In this document: piece by piece, positions 44,413-52,631 of the stretch
Layout: each line of letters starts with the position of its first letter
Numbering within the stretch: the stretch's first letter is position 1
Source of the DNA: Bordetella petrii
GTDB taxonomy: Bacteria > Pseudomonadota > Gammaproteobacteria > Burkholderiales > Burkholderiaceae_B
Assembly: GCA_017745595.1 (NCBI GenBank)
Contig: WMBV01000006.1
Location: 1-64,000, forward strand
Length of the DNA stretch: 64,000 nt
Reading direction: 5' to 3'
Translations under genes and position numbers: made by a program
The notes under the pieces: generated by a model
Databases searched by the model: none
Told to the model about the DNA's origin: nothing
The model's input: only the letters and a program-made list of their open reading frames with translations

Positions 44413-44501
44413 GGGCTCCTCCTTGATGGTTCATTGGGCCACGACACCCCTGCCGGAGTGAAGTGGCTCCGTCAGGTGGATGAAGATGACGATGTGGGGC
44501 C

Positions 44502-44822
44502 TCAGATCAGGTCCCGCTCTTCGGGAAGCTGGACCACCGTGGTCTGGTGGTCTTCGCTGGTCTTGACGATCAGCGCCAGGTCCGGCGTGATCCTGAACTG
44601 CGAAATCATCAGGTTGTCCTGTTGGATCGCCACGTCGTTCGCTTGGCGGGTGGCCTCATCGATCTCGCCCCAGTCCCCGCGCACATGGCGCTGGACATAG
44701 GCCAAGGGGTCAATCAGGCCTCGCCGGGCCAGCCAATGCACCTTCTCGCTCAACTTCAACGTACTCGGTGTGAACAACGGTTGCTTGTGCGGCGCAGGCC
44801 GCTTGAACGGATTGGGGATCAT
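44502..44822 (-). CDS. Small ICE protein, paralogue of the frameshifted neighbour
   Basis: A 106-residue protein of unknown function with the shared core LAYVQRHVRGDWGEIDEATR followed by a beta-rich end (FRITPDLALIVKTSEDHQTT). Proteins with the HxRGDWG core are common in ICE and plasmid accessory clusters and are usually unannotated. GGAG precedes the start. No domain gives a function. Confidence 0.6.
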   Translation of the reverse strand: MIPNPFKRPAPHKQPLFTPSTLKLSEKVHWLARRGLIDPLAYVQRHVRGDWGEIDEATRQANDVAIQQDNLMISQFRITPDLALIVKTSEDHQTTVVQLPEERDLI

Positions 44823-44872
44823 GGTGTTTCTCCTTCGAGTTGGTACAGCAGGACGGCAGCGCGTCCGGTGGA

Positions 44873-45982
44873 TCAGCGAATGGTCAACACCTCGCCCCGT
44901 GTCGGGGAGCCAGGCGTCATGTCCCACGCGCGGATGACAGGCACGAACTTGTCGGTGAGGATGCGTGTCTCGGCGATGGAGCCGTCTTCGCGTTCGGTGA
45001 ATTCCCGCTGGAGCGTCTTGTCCTTGTGGGTGTCACCTTTGACGACGAGCACGCGCCCCGTCTGGGAGCGCACGACGCCGGAGATCGCGCCCGCGGCCAG
45101 AGCCAGGGCGAGATGCCAGTGGGACAAGGCCCGCGCCGGTGGACGCAGCGACTGCTGCGCGGTCCCCAAGTGCGTGTCCAGCGACGGCCAAAGGCCTTGC
45201 AGCCGGCCAACCTCGTCGGCGAACTGTTCGGGCTCCATCGTCACGCGGAAGAAATGCTCCGGCTCGGCCGGACTGGCGGGGACGATGTACGGCAGGAACG
45301 GCCATTCGCTCGGCAGTTCCTCGGCTTCGACTTCGCCAAGCCCAACCTGCAGCAGCAGATTGCGCACGGCCTTGACGCCATCGGGTGCCAGCTCCCGCTG
45401 ACGGACCCGGCGGCCGAAGATCACCACCTGCTTGAACTGCGTTTCCACCGCTCGGTAGATACGCAGATCGGTGTAGTGGCGCGTCAACCAGCCGACCAGC
45501 TCCGCGTCGAGCACGTAGCCGGGGACGATGAAGACCAGCACGCCGCCGTATTGCAACAGCGACAGCGAACGCTGATAGAACAGCTTTTCGAGGCGGGCAC
45601 GGCCCTGGCCCTGATAGCCGATGTTGCCGTTGACGTCCTTGGACAGGTCGCCATACGGTGGATTCAGCCACAGTAGTCCGAAGGACTGCTTGGAGATCAT
45701 CGTGTCCATCAGGTCCGCGTGCAGGCAGTGATCGACCAGGCCGCGGGCATGGCGCGCCCGCTCGGCGTCGAATTCGACGGCGAACGCCTTGGCCTGTTCG
45801 CGCCCGAGGGCATGAGAGGCTTCGGCGATTGCCACGCCTTCACCGGCGCAGGGATCGAGGATGCACATCGGCCCGTCGCTGGGCATCAGTGCGTTGAGGG
45901 CTCTTTCGAGCGTGGGTTCGTCGGTCGGGTAGTACCCATTTTTGGCGAAATTGCGGGCGAGCCGCGGGAACATGAGAGCCAT
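44873..45982 (-). CDS. Class I SAM-dependent methyltransferase-like protein (DUF6094-type)
   Basis: A 369-residue protein built like an N6-adenine DNA methyltransferase. The SAM site is LDPCAGEGVAIAEASHAL (near 42-60), and the catalytic motif is LLWLNPPYGD (NPPY near 125). The strand VFIVPGYVLDAELVGWL follows. It is a stand-alone enzyme with no restriction partner nearby, so it may protect the element from host restriction or modify its own origin. The start at 45982 has AGGAGA upstream. Confidence 0.75.
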   Translation of the reverse strand: MALMFPRLARNFAKNGYYPTDEPTLERALNALMPSDGPMCILDPCAGEGVAIAEASHALGREQAKAFAVEFDAERARHARGLVDHCLHADLMDTMISKQSFGLLWLNPPYGDLSKDVNGNIGYQGQGRARLEKLFYQRSLSLLQYGGVLVFIVPGYVLDAELVGWLTRHYTDLRIYRAVETQFKQVVIFGRRVRQRELAPDGVKAVRNLLLQVGLGEVEAEELPSEWPFLPYIVPASPAEPEHFFRVTMEPEQFADEVGRLQGLWPSLDTHLGTAQQSLRPPARALSHWHLALALAAGAISGVVRSQTGRVLVVKGDTHKDKTLQREFTEREDGSIAETRILTDKFVPVIRAWDMTPGSPTRGEVLTIR

Positions 45983-46046
45983 GGAAGTCTCCTGGTTGGC
46001 GGGGATGAATGACGGAAGCACGCCAAGGCGTGCCTCCGAGGGTGGG

Positions 46047-46697
46047 TCAAGCCGCTACCGCTTCCGGCGTCCAAATCTTGGCCGGATAGGGATAGGCGGT
46101 GAGCGCGTCACTGCGGATCAGGGAGCCCAGCGCCAAGCTCAGCGCCGGCACGTCGATGGCGAGCCGATGGCCTTCCAGCGGCCCGAGGGCGAACGGAAGG
46201 CGGGCCAGCATCTCGCGGCTTTGCAGCAGTTCCAGCACGGTCTCGCGCCAGTGGTCGAGTAGCGGTAACGGGCAGGTATCCCGCACCAACGTCCACAAGC
46301 GGTCGAGCCGGTGGGCGCTGTCGCGTGGCAGCAGTGCCAATGCGCTGGCGTTGGCCCTATCGGGCTTGACGCAGCGCCGGTCGAACAGCCACACGTTGGA
46401 CAGCGAACCGAACAGCGTGCGTCGGTAAGCGCGCGTGATGCGCTTCTCCAGACGATCGACGTTGCCGATGAACACCGGGACGCTGCCGCCCTCGTCGGTG
46501 ATGATGTGGAACTGGTCCAGTCCCTGCTCGTCGCGCCCGAGGGTCAGGCGGGCAAGGAACTGCTGGACGGCGGTGTCGCGCGCCCAGATGGACAGGAAGA
46601 TCAGGTTGCCCTGGTCATCGCCGACGCAAGCGTCGGCCATAACGTCCGGGCATTCGTCGATGTGGAACAGCGTGGTGGATGAAGTGTGTGCGTGCAT
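46047..46697 (-). CDS. Uncharacterised ICE accessory protein
   Basis: A 216-residue soluble protein without a recognised domain. It has a natural start (MHAHTSSTTLFHIDECPDVM), an acidic central DEGGSVPVFIGNVDRLEKRI and a helical C-terminus. It belongs to the small-gene chain, with its own 100-base leader containing GC-rich hairpins (GGGGCATTCGCTGCCCC type). No function can be assigned. Confidence 0.6.
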   Translation of the reverse strand: MHAHTSSTTLFHIDECPDVMADACVGDDQGNLIFLSIWARDTAVQQFLARLTLGRDEQGLDQFHIITDEGGSVPVFIGNVDRLEKRITRAYRRTLFGSLSNVWLFDRRCVKPDRANASALALLPRDSAHRLDRLWTLVRDTCPLPLLDHWRETVLELLQSREMLARLPFALGPLEGHRLAIDVPALSLALGSLIRSDALTAYPYPAKIWTPEAVAA

Positions 46698-46801
46698 GGT
46701 GGTGTCCTCGATGAAATGAGGGGCAGCACCGCCCGCAGGGGCAGCGAATGCCCCGTTAGGGATGAAGGAATGCGGATAAGGTGTTCGATCCGCTTGGGCG
46801 T

Positions 46802-47143
46802 TCAGAACGTCTGTTCGGTGAACGAGCCGTCGGCCTGATGCTTGACTACACGGTTGCCAACGTTGCCCTCGCAGTCCTGTTGGACTTCGGTGAACATGCT
46901 TTCGGGCACGTCGATGTGGAAATGGCGCAGGACCACTCGGTAGTAGTCCAGGTAGTGGTTGAACGGGTCGCTCTCGTGCAGGTTGCTGTACAAGAAGTCG
47001 TCGCTCTCGACCTTCGCGGTATCGTCGATCAGCTCGGCCGGCTTTTCGATGAATAGGAAGAAGTAATTTGCCGGCCGGTCCCAGCCCAGTACGACGGTGA
47101 TGGGAAAGCCCTTGTGAACGGTGTCGAAGTAGTGCCGACTCAT
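46802..47143 (-). CDS. Uncharacterised small ICE protein
   Basis: A 113-residue protein opening MSRHYFDTVHKGFPITVVLG and rich in aromatic residues (YFFLFIEK, HYLDYYRVVLRHFHIDVP). The compact, acidic character suggests a small soluble alpha/beta protein. Similar genes recur in this part of PFGI-1-type elements. No known function. The start follows GGACATC. Confidence 0.55.
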   Translation of the reverse strand: MSRHYFDTVHKGFPITVVLGWDRPANYFFLFIEKPAELIDDTAKVESDDFLYSNLHESDPFNHYLDYYRVVLRHFHIDVPESMFTEVQQDCEGNVGNRVVKHQADGSFTEQTF

Positions 47144-47207
47144 GGTGATGTCCTCGGTGAATCGGAAACAGCACCGCCCCTGAGGCAGGTGCTGCCCCAA
47201 GGGGTGG

Positions 47208-47227
47208 AGAAAAGCCGCGCAAGCGGC
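47208..47227 (-). terminator. Short terminator after the 47.2-kb gene
   Basis: On the minus strand GCCGC/GCGGC with loop TTGC is followed by TTTTCTCC, 19 bases past the stop. The stem is short (5 bp), so efficiency may be modest. Confidence 0.55.
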
Positions 47228-47245
47228 GATGACGTGTGCCGGACC

Positions 47246-47572
47246 TCAATAGTCCGAATCGCAACCGGACGGGCAATAACCCAGTTCGATTCCGTGCGAG
47301 CAGTAGCCGTTTTCGGCGTTCCAGTCCTGGGTTTCCTGCCTTTCGGCCGGTGTGGCGTAGCCCCATTCCTGTGCGATCTGCAGCGCCTGTGCGCGTTGCT
47401 CTTCCGGCAATCGACTGGCTTGCGCGTCGATCTCCGAACTGAAAAGCGTGACCCAGTGGTCCCAGGACAGGCCACAACCACGCTGGGCGTGCTCGGCGGC
47501 TGTCTTGCAAACAGCTCGCCACGCGGGTTCACCCAGCGAAGAACGGGGTGTATCGCAATCGATGGTGGACAT
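47246..47572 (-). CDS. Uncharacterised small Cys-containing ICE protein
   Basis: A 108-residue acidic protein. The C-terminus carries a clustered NGYCSHGIELGYCPSGCDSD, with three Cys and one His, which could hold a metal ion. The body (EPAWRAVCKTAAEHAQRGCG, LPEEQRAQALQIAQEWGYAT) is helical. No family is recognised. It is preceded by GGAGG at 10 bases. Confidence 0.55.
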   Translation of the reverse strand: MSTIDCDTPRSSLGEPAWRAVCKTAAEHAQRGCGLSWDHWVTLFSSEIDAQASRLPEEQRAQALQIAQEWGYATPAERQETQDWNAENGYCSHGIELGYCPSGCDSDY

Positions 47573-47643
47573 GATGGAGACCTCCAGAAGAAAGCCGGGG
47601 GCCTCCCCGCATAGGGAAAGAGCCCCGGCGGGTGGATGAAGAA

Positions 47644-47659
47644 CACCGCGCATGCGGTG
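47644..47659 (-). terminator. Hairpin after the DUF3275 gene
   Basis: CACCGC/GCGGTG around a GCAT loop, followed on the minus strand by TTCTTC. A second, larger GC hairpin (GCCGGGG...CCCCGGC) with TTTCTTC lies 20-55 bases on, so the pair may end transcription together. Confidence 0.45.
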
Positions 47660-47666
47660 TCTGCGA

Positions 47667-48356
47667 TCACGCAGGTTGCAGTTCGGCCTGGCGGCTCCAC
47701 TCCTGCGTTTTGAAGTCCAGCGCGTAGCCCAGATCGCCCAGGCGGGCGATCTGCGCGCGCAGGGCGCGGCGGTCGATGGTCGAATCCAATTTCACGGAAT
47801 CGCCCAGCGGCCAGAGCAAGCCGAACAAAGCAACGTCGCCCTCTTCGGTGCTGCCAGGGGCAGCCGCCGCAGCGGGCGTCGGTGCATCCACACCGAAGGG
47901 CGTGGTATCGACCAGCGGGTCCGCCGAGGCCTGCACGGGTGCGGGCTTGGCGGGTCTGGAGGCCTTGGCGGGCTTGGCCGGCGTTTCCGCAGGCTGCGTC
48001 CCCAGCTCTTCATCGAGTGGATCGACTTCCTGGGTGGCGAAGCTGCGGGCCTCATCACGACTCAGTTTGTCGATGCCGTTGAGCGTCATGCCGTCGAGGT
48101 TTGCGCGCACTTCAAACCGCGCGCCGCCCGCGACCGGATAGGACTTCGCGAAGATGTAGCGAATGACGAAATCCCCGTCGTACTTTCCTTCGGGGTACTG
48201 CTCCAACTCCGCGTCTTTAACCGCGAACTCGCCGATGGGGGTAGAAAGGCGCCCAACCGTGAACGGGCCGTTCTTGCCCCGGATGGTCCGCAACGTGAGC
48301 TGGCCCGGGACGACGATGGGTAGGGCTGATCTCGTAGGTGCCGATGTGGCTGCCAT
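47667..48356 (-). CDS. DUF3275-family ICE protein
   Basis: A 229-residue protein. The N-terminal domain has VPGQLTLRTIRGKNGPFTVG, IGEFAVKDAELEQYPEGKYD and FVIRYIFAKSYPVAGGARFE, and resembles an OB-fold-like DUF3275 unit. A low-complexity Pro/Ala/Lys linker (about 120-165) joins it to a C-terminal domain with RRALRAQIARLGDLGYALDF. It is typical of replication/maintenance clusters of this ICE family. DNA binding is plausible but unproven. Confidence 0.65.
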   Translation of the reverse strand: MAATSAPTRSALPIVVPGQLTLRTIRGKNGPFTVGRLSTPIGEFAVKDAELEQYPEGKYDGDFVIRYIFAKSYPVAGGARFEVRANLDGMTLNGIDKLSRDEARSFATQEVDPLDEELGTQPAETPAKPAKASRPAKPAPVQASADPLVDTTPFGVDAPTPAAAAAPGSTEEGDVALFGLLWPLGDSVKLDSTIDRRALRAQIARLGDLGYALDFKTQEWSRQAELQPA

Positions 48357-48378
48357 GATGGTTCTCCTTGGACGAATA

Positions 48379-48412
48379 GGAAAAAGGCAAGGCCCCGTGA
48401 GGGGCCGTGCCG
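48379..48412 (-). terminator. Terminator after the DUF3577 gene
   Basis: On the minus strand GGCCCC/GGGGCC with loop TCAC, extended by partial outer pairs, is followed by TTGCCTTTTTC. It lies directly after the DUF3577 stop. Confidence 0.6.
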
Positions 48413-48414
48413 GA

Positions 48415-49344
48415 TCAGAACGAAGCAGCCAATGCCGGCTCCTGCTCCTCGACTGCACATTCGGGCTCGCGCTCGGCGGGCTCGGCAGATTGGTAGGAAA
48501 CGGCGTCGGCGGCAGTGTCGATGGCGTTGGCGGCTTCGGACGCGGGTGCGTCCTCCGCTGGCGCTGCCTCGGCATGCGCCTGGCTCGTCGGATAGACCTG
48601 GGTGCCGTCGATCTTGATCAGACCGATGTGGACCAGCGTCGATTCCAGGCTTGCGGCCGGTTCCCCAGCGTGCTCGCCCTTGGTGCGGATGTACGGATCG
48701 ATCTTCATGTCGTTCAGACGAAAGGCGATCAGCACCTTGCGATCCCCTTCGATGGCCTGCACGCATCGGCGAACCAGATGCTCGGCTTCAGGGGTGGCGA
48801 CGATCGTGTCGAAGTACCGATATTCCGGTTCATCGACAGGTCCGGCCAGCGCGGCGATGGAGCACGACAGGAACGGGTCACCATCCTTGGGGGTGACGTC
48901 CTTCGGACGGTTGAGGTAGCCGATGCCACGGGTGATCAACTCGTGCTGCTCGATCGAAGCCAGTTCGGCCCGCTCGATCAGCTCGGCCTTGAGCAGTCGC
49001 GCCTTGAGGGATGCGGCGGCCTGGCCTTTCTGTTCGCCCTTGTCGCGGATGTAGGCATCGCCCCAGAGGTCGCCGAGGCGAAAGCGCACCAGCGGTCGCT
49101 GCTTGGAATCGTCAACGCCGATGTAGCGCTGAACGAGCTTCTTGGCCTCGGCACCCGAGACCTTGACGTCGAAGTAGCGGTAGCTCGGGTCCCTGGCGGG
49201 GCCGACCAGCGCGGCGATGGTGCAGGCCAGGAAGGGCTGCGCACGGCGGCCGCCCCTGACGGGCACCTCACGGACACGCTGGAGGTAGCCGATGCCCGAG
49301 GTGTGGAGGTCGAAATACGATTTCTCGTTGGAAGTGGTGTTCAT
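48415..49344 (-). CDS. DUF3577 (STY4534-type) protein with duplicated domain
   Basis: A 309-residue protein with two copies of a domain of about 120 residues. The first is SYFDLHTSGIGYLQRVREVP...QPFLACTIAALVGP, and the second is HELITRGIGYLNRPKDVTPK...DPFLSCSIAALAGP. Each continues with YRYFD and a conserved Arg-rich end. The family is associated with ICE replication and resembles single-strand-binding OB folds. Usual members have one domain, so this is a fusion by tandem duplication. An acidic tail follows. Expression is probably controlled by structured leader B. Confidence 0.7.
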   Translation of the reverse strand: MNTTSNEKSYFDLHTSGIGYLQRVREVPVRGGRRAQPFLACTIAALVGPARDPSYRYFDVKVSGAEAKKLVQRYIGVDDSKQRPLVRFRLGDLWGDAYIRDKGEQKGQAAASLKARLLKAELIERAELASIEQHELITRGIGYLNRPKDVTPKDGDPFLSCSIAALAGPVDEPEYRYFDTIVATPEAEHLVRRCVQAIEGDRKVLIAFRLNDMKIDPYIRTKGEHAGEPAASLESTLVHIGLIKIDGTQVYPTSQAHAEAAPAEDAPASEAANAIDTAADAVSYQSAEPAEREPECAVEEQEPALAASF

Positions 49345-49440
49345 GGTGAATCTCCATAGGGAAAAGCGGAGACACACCGAGCCCACGCATGCGGGGAAAG
49401 GTGCGTAACCCCGCGGTGGGTTGATAAGGCGAAAGCATCC

Positions 49441-49568
49441 GCCACCAGGGACTGGTGGCCGCTCGCGGATGGATGCGGTGCGAGCTGGCTCGGTCACGCA
49501 GTGGAAACTGCGCCGCAACCTCGAAGACCGATGGTTGCCTGGCATGTCGCTGACAGCGTCAGCAGGCA
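49441..49568 (-). ncRNA. Structured leader B, radC-motif-like RNA
   Basis: Upstream of the DUF3577 gene on the minus strand. Plus-strand order of stems: GCCACCAG/CTGGTGGC, GCTCGC/GCGAGC with GGATGCG in the loop, GCAGT/ACTGC, GCAACC/GGTTGC, linker CTGGCATG, and GCTGAC/GTCAGC. Architecture and linker match the radC leader, while nearly every stem has changed in a compensated way. A terminator for the preceding gene stands just upstream. Confidence 0.65.
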
Positions 49569-49656
49569 TGGGGTCAGCATGGCCGGGCCTCGCGCGCGCG
49601 ACAGCAATCAATTGGCATCCGCGCGTTTCCCTTTGTCCACGCAGCCCGGCTCAGCG

Positions 49657-49684
49657 CAAAAGAAAGCCCCCGGTGTGGGGGGCT
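49657..49684 (-). terminator. Terminator after the DUF3085 gene
   Basis: AGCCCCC/GGGGGCT with a short loop and TTTCTTTT tail on the minus strand, 27 bases past the stop and directly before leader B. Confidence 0.75.
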
Positions 49685-49710
49685 GCGAGAGTCGAGTGGC
49701 GGTTGCCGCG

Positions 49711-50064
49711 CTATGCGGGAGGCACCACCTCCAGCGACAGATGTGTGGCGGTGGCCGACAGCATCAGGTCGTCTTCGGTGTGCAGGATGCGCGTGAATAC
49801 GCCGTCCTTCGGGTCGAAGTACTCCCCGAAGTCGTCGCCGCCCAGTTCGGCGCGCGCCAGTTCCCACCAGTCGTCGAACGGGTCGGTATCCGGGTTGCAG
49901 CCGACGGCATAGGCCAGCAGCTTCACACGCCCATCCGGGCGGCGCTCTCCCTGCTCGGCGAGGAAGTACACGCCCTGGTCCTTGACCAGGATGACGCGGC
50001 ATTGGCTGGCGATGGCCTCGGTCAGCACGGGGCGCAGGTCGGAGCCTTTGAATCGCAGTGACAT
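49711..50064 (-). CDS. DUF3085-family ICE protein
   Basis: A 117-residue protein with the DUF3085 pattern: VILVKDQGVYFLAEQGERRP, LLAYAVGCNPDTDPFDDWWE and GEYFDPKDGVFTRIL. Family members are found in plasmids and ICEs. Their role is unknown. It has its own terminator and a separate leader with GGAGA at the start. Confidence 0.7.
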   Translation of the reverse strand: MSLRFKGSDLRPVLTEAIASQCRVILVKDQGVYFLAEQGERRPDGRVKLLAYAVGCNPDTDPFDDWWELARAELGGDDFGEYFDPKDGVFTRILHTEDDLMLSATATHLSLEVVPPA

Positions 50065-50090
50065 GGTTGAAATCTCCTATGTGGAATAGA

Positions 50091-50123
50091 GAAAAGGCCC
50101 TCCATCCGCATGGATGGAGGGCC
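50091..50123 (-). terminator. Strong terminator after the 50.2-kb gene
   Basis: A perfect 12-bp stem GGCCCTCCATCC/GGATGGAGGGCC with GCAT loop and TTTTCTC tail on the minus strand. It is the strongest hairpin of the small-gene chain. Confidence 0.85.
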
Positions 50124-50205
50124 TGTGGGCACATGGCCCATGGGCGAAACTTCGTGGCGGGACCCACGGGTCAGCCGTAGAACCGGCAGGATTCAGTTTC
50201 CGGCG

Positions 50206-51018
50206 TCATGCCGGCACCGCCTGGCGCTGCCGGGTAGCCTTGGCGTCGATCACGCTCACATCGATCAGGCGCCAACGTCCGTCGTCGATGAGTCGCTCCA
50301 GCACTTCGCCGAGCATGTCGAAATACACCTCGTCATGCCGATCGACCAATTCGCCGTCGCGATGCAGCTCCACCACGTAGGTGTCGCCGCCTCGGTCGTA
50401 CAGCACCGTCACCCGGCCCTCGAACTTCGCGGTCGAGACCGTGAAGCTGATCGCCGGAGGCGTCTCGATGATCTTGGACGGCGTCGGATCGACCCAGGTG
50501 AAATCCCGGGCACCCGCATCGACCAGCATGTGGGTGATGCGCCGGAAGCCATCGGGCGCCGGCATTTCCTCCAACTGCTGGATGAGCTGACCCAGCTCCA
50601 TGCACTGCGGCTCGGGAATGGGCAGCTTGGCCGGCGCGGAGCCGAGGATGTGCGTCTTGACGGTGTAGGGAATGCCGTCGGACGTCATCTCGGTGCGCTC
50701 TTCCGGCGTGTCCGCCCGCAGCCCATCGAAACGGCGCCGTGCGTAGGGTTGGACATGCACCTTGGCGCCTTCGTCGGGGACGGTGGTCACCAGCTTGGAA
50801 TCGAGCACAGCGAACTCGCTCGGCTTGAGCTTGACGACGATGGCATCGTCGGTGATGGCGACTACCTTCCCGTCGAAGGGCTGGGGGTCGACGGCGAAGC
50901 CCAATGTCGAAGATTGCGGCTGATCGTCGAACACGCGGTACTTGAACGACCGCACGTTGCGGGGCACGTGGCCTGCGACTAGCGAAGGCATCATGGATTT
51001 GATGAGGGAACGGTCCAT
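50206..51018 (-). CDS. Uncharacterised ICE protein (270 residues)
   Basis: A soluble protein with natural start MDRSLIKSMMPSLVAGHVPR. Beta-rich stretches follow (FDGKVVAITDDAIVVKLKPS, FAVLDSKLVTTVPDEGAKVH), then a C-terminal domain with FEGRVTVLYDRGGDTYVVEL. KfrB-like ICE proteins look similar, but I cannot confirm membership. GGAGA lies 7 bases before the start at 51018. Leader C precedes it and probably controls it. Confidence 0.6.
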   Translation of the reverse strand: MDRSLIKSMMPSLVAGHVPRNVRSFKYRVFDDQPQSSTLGFAVDPQPFDGKVVAITDDAIVVKLKPSEFAVLDSKLVTTVPDEGAKVHVQPYARRRFDGLRADTPEERTEMTSDGIPYTVKTHILGSAPAKLPIPEPQCMELGQLIQQLEEMPAPDGFRRITHMLVDAGARDFTWVDPTPSKIIETPPAISFTVSTAKFEGRVTVLYDRGGDTYVVELHRDGELVDRHDEVYFDMLGEVLERLIDDGRWRLIDVSVIDAKATRQRQAVPA

Positions 51019-51056
51019 GGGAATCTCCTTGAGGAAGAAACAAGGGATTCCCCGCC

Positions 51057-51195
51057 CGCAAGGGAGAGGTCCCTTGTGGGTGGTGTGGATGGACGCGGTA
51101 CGTCCGTGGAAAACATCGACCAGCACGGCTTCCCGTGCTTGCAGCCTTGAAGGTCTTGGCTGCCTGGGCATGTGTCGGCAACGCCGACGAACATG
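51057..51195 (-). ncRNA. Structured leader C, radC-motif-like RNA
   Basis: Upstream of the 50.2-kb gene on the minus strand. Plus-strand order: CAAGGGA/TCCCTTG, a weaker GGACG/CGTCC stem, AGCACGG/CCGTGCT, GCAGCC/GGCTGC, linker CTGGGCATG, and GTCGGC/GCCGAC. It shares linker and stem order with leaders A, B and D. The second stem is the least well matched. Confidence 0.6.
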
Positions 51196-51274
51196 GGGCA
51201 AGAATGGCCCGGGAGTAAGCGGCCCGCTTGCAGGAAACGGCACCCCATCGCACCCGCTTTCCAGCGCTGCGGGC

Positions 51275-51300
51275 GAGAAAAAGCCCCTCGAAAGGGGCTT
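51275..51300 (-). terminator. Terminator after the 51.3-kb gene
   Basis: AAGCCCC/GGGGCTT with a 6-base loop, followed on the minus strand by TTTCTC. It starts 6 bases past the stop and stands before leader C. Confidence 0.75.
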
Positions 51301-51305
51301 GGGGG

Positions 51306-51584
51306 TCAGGCTTCGTACACGAAGTAGTGTTCTCGCTGACGCGGGAAGAACACGTGCTTCCACGTGTCGCCGCTTGTGTTGCCACCGTCGAATACGACCA
51401 TTTCGTAGTCGTCAATGTCGGTGTCCACCAGATCGGCGCTGTCGATATGGCGCATGTGCAGCGTACCGCTCATGCGCTCGAACACCAGGATCTGGCCGAT
51501 GGCGTCGTCCTGGCTCATGGCGTTGACGCAGGCTCCAAGCTGATTCTCGAAGTCGGGCGTGGGCAAGATGAGATCGGGGAACAT
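51306..51584 (-). CDS. Uncharacterised small ICE protein
   Basis: A 92-residue acidic protein (MFPDLILPTPDFENQLGACV, then IDDYEMVVFDGGNTSG and HVFFPRQREHYFVYEA). No domain is recognised. The start has GGAGCAA 6 bases upstream. It is part of the same accessory chain and probably soluble. Confidence 0.55.
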   Translation of the reverse strand: MFPDLILPTPDFENQLGACVNAMSQDDAIGQILVFERMSGTLHMRHIDSADLVDTDIDDYEMVVFDGGNTSGDTWKHVFFPRQREHYFVYEA

Positions 51585-51680
51585 GAGATTGCTCCTATGG
51601 AATTGAACCAGCCCGGCTCCTGGTGGGAGGCGGGCTGGCATATGGGGGATAAAGGGGAAGGCTTGCGCGTCGCGTGTCTG

Positions 51681-52418
51681 CTAGGTCTCGGCCAGTGGCA
51701 AGCCCAGTAGCGCGGGTGCGTCGGCATCGAGGATGAGGATGCGCACATCTGCCTGGCCGGCCAGTTCAAGGATGTTCGCCAGGTCGTCAGGCATGCCCTT
51801 GTCGCGGTGCTCCTGTCGAAGCTGCTCAGCACTGATGCCCTCGGCATATTCCAGGTTCTTGTCTGTCCAGGGCGTGGAGATCAGCTTGACGCCAATCGCC
51901 GGGCTGTACGGAACCCGAAAGGCGATGAACAGAAAAGCCTCCGGCGTGGCGAGGTCTGCCAGGTTGGCGAGGTACTGGCCGGTTTCCTGGCAGATGTGCG
52001 CGCTGCTGACTTCCCAGCACCGGCTGTAATAGCCGGTCTCGAAACTCAACCGCTGCACCACGTCTCGCGCGGCTTCGGCCGAATAGGTATCACCGACATG
52101 GACCGGGCGGCCGTCGAGGTCGTCGCCATGGATGGCATAGACCACGGCGCCCACCACGCCTTCGCCGTTGATGCCTTCAACAGCATCACATTCAGCAATC
52201 AGCTCGTCGCTGATGGCGTCAGTGCCGCTTTTGATCAACGCGAAGTCGCTGGTGACGATGCAAGGCGATGAGATCAGGTCGTTGTCGGAAAGATGCGCTT
52301 GGCTCGTGTGGATGGATCGCCAGACATGCGGGCTTCCGTCCCCGTAGCAGATGCACAGCGTTCGGACGACTCTCAGATTCCAGTAGCCGCGTACAAAGGG
52401 ATTGGGATTCTGGGTCAT
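51681..52418 (-). CDS. Uncharacterised ICE protein, possibly DUF5983-type
   Basis: A 245-residue soluble protein. The central TGYYSRCWEVSSAHICQETG resembles the WE-STAHI motif I associate with DUF5983, and the end (VRILILDADAPALLGLPLAE) is a hydrophobic strand plus helix. The N-terminal part has LCICYGDGSPHVWRSIHTSQ. It starts at 52418 after GGAGAAATTCC. Function unknown. Confidence 0.55.
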   Translation of the reverse strand: MTQNPNPFVRGYWNLRVVRTLCICYGDGSPHVWRSIHTSQAHLSDNDLISSPCIVTSDFALIKSGTDAISDELIAECDAVEGINGEGVVGAVVYAIHGDDLDGRPVHVGDTYSAEAARDVVQRLSFETGYYSRCWEVSSAHICQETGQYLANLADLATPEAFLFIAFRVPYSPAIGVKLISTPWTDKNLEYAEGISAEQLRQEHRDKGMPDDLANILELAGQADVRILILDADAPALLGLPLAET

Positions 52419-52550
52419 GGAATTTCTCCAGATTGAATAATGGAGCCAATTCCCGCCACCGGGAATTGAACCCCGGTGGGTTGAAAGTGGAAAAAGCGTC
52501 AGGCGGCACTGATCGAGGGCTTTGGGCCAATCGGCGCAGGCTGACGGAAG

Positions 52551-52589
52551 AAAAATCGAGGGACATGGCCGCGTGGACGCATGTCCCTC
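52551..52589 (-). terminator. Terminator after the 52.6-kb gene
   Basis: A 10-bp stem GAGGGACATG/CATGTCCCTC with a 12-base loop, followed by GATTTTTC on the minus strand, about 43 bases past the stop. Confidence 0.7.
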
Positions 52590-52631
52590 ATGGGCAGTGA
52601 ACAAAAAGACGGTGGTATGCCGCAGACCGGC

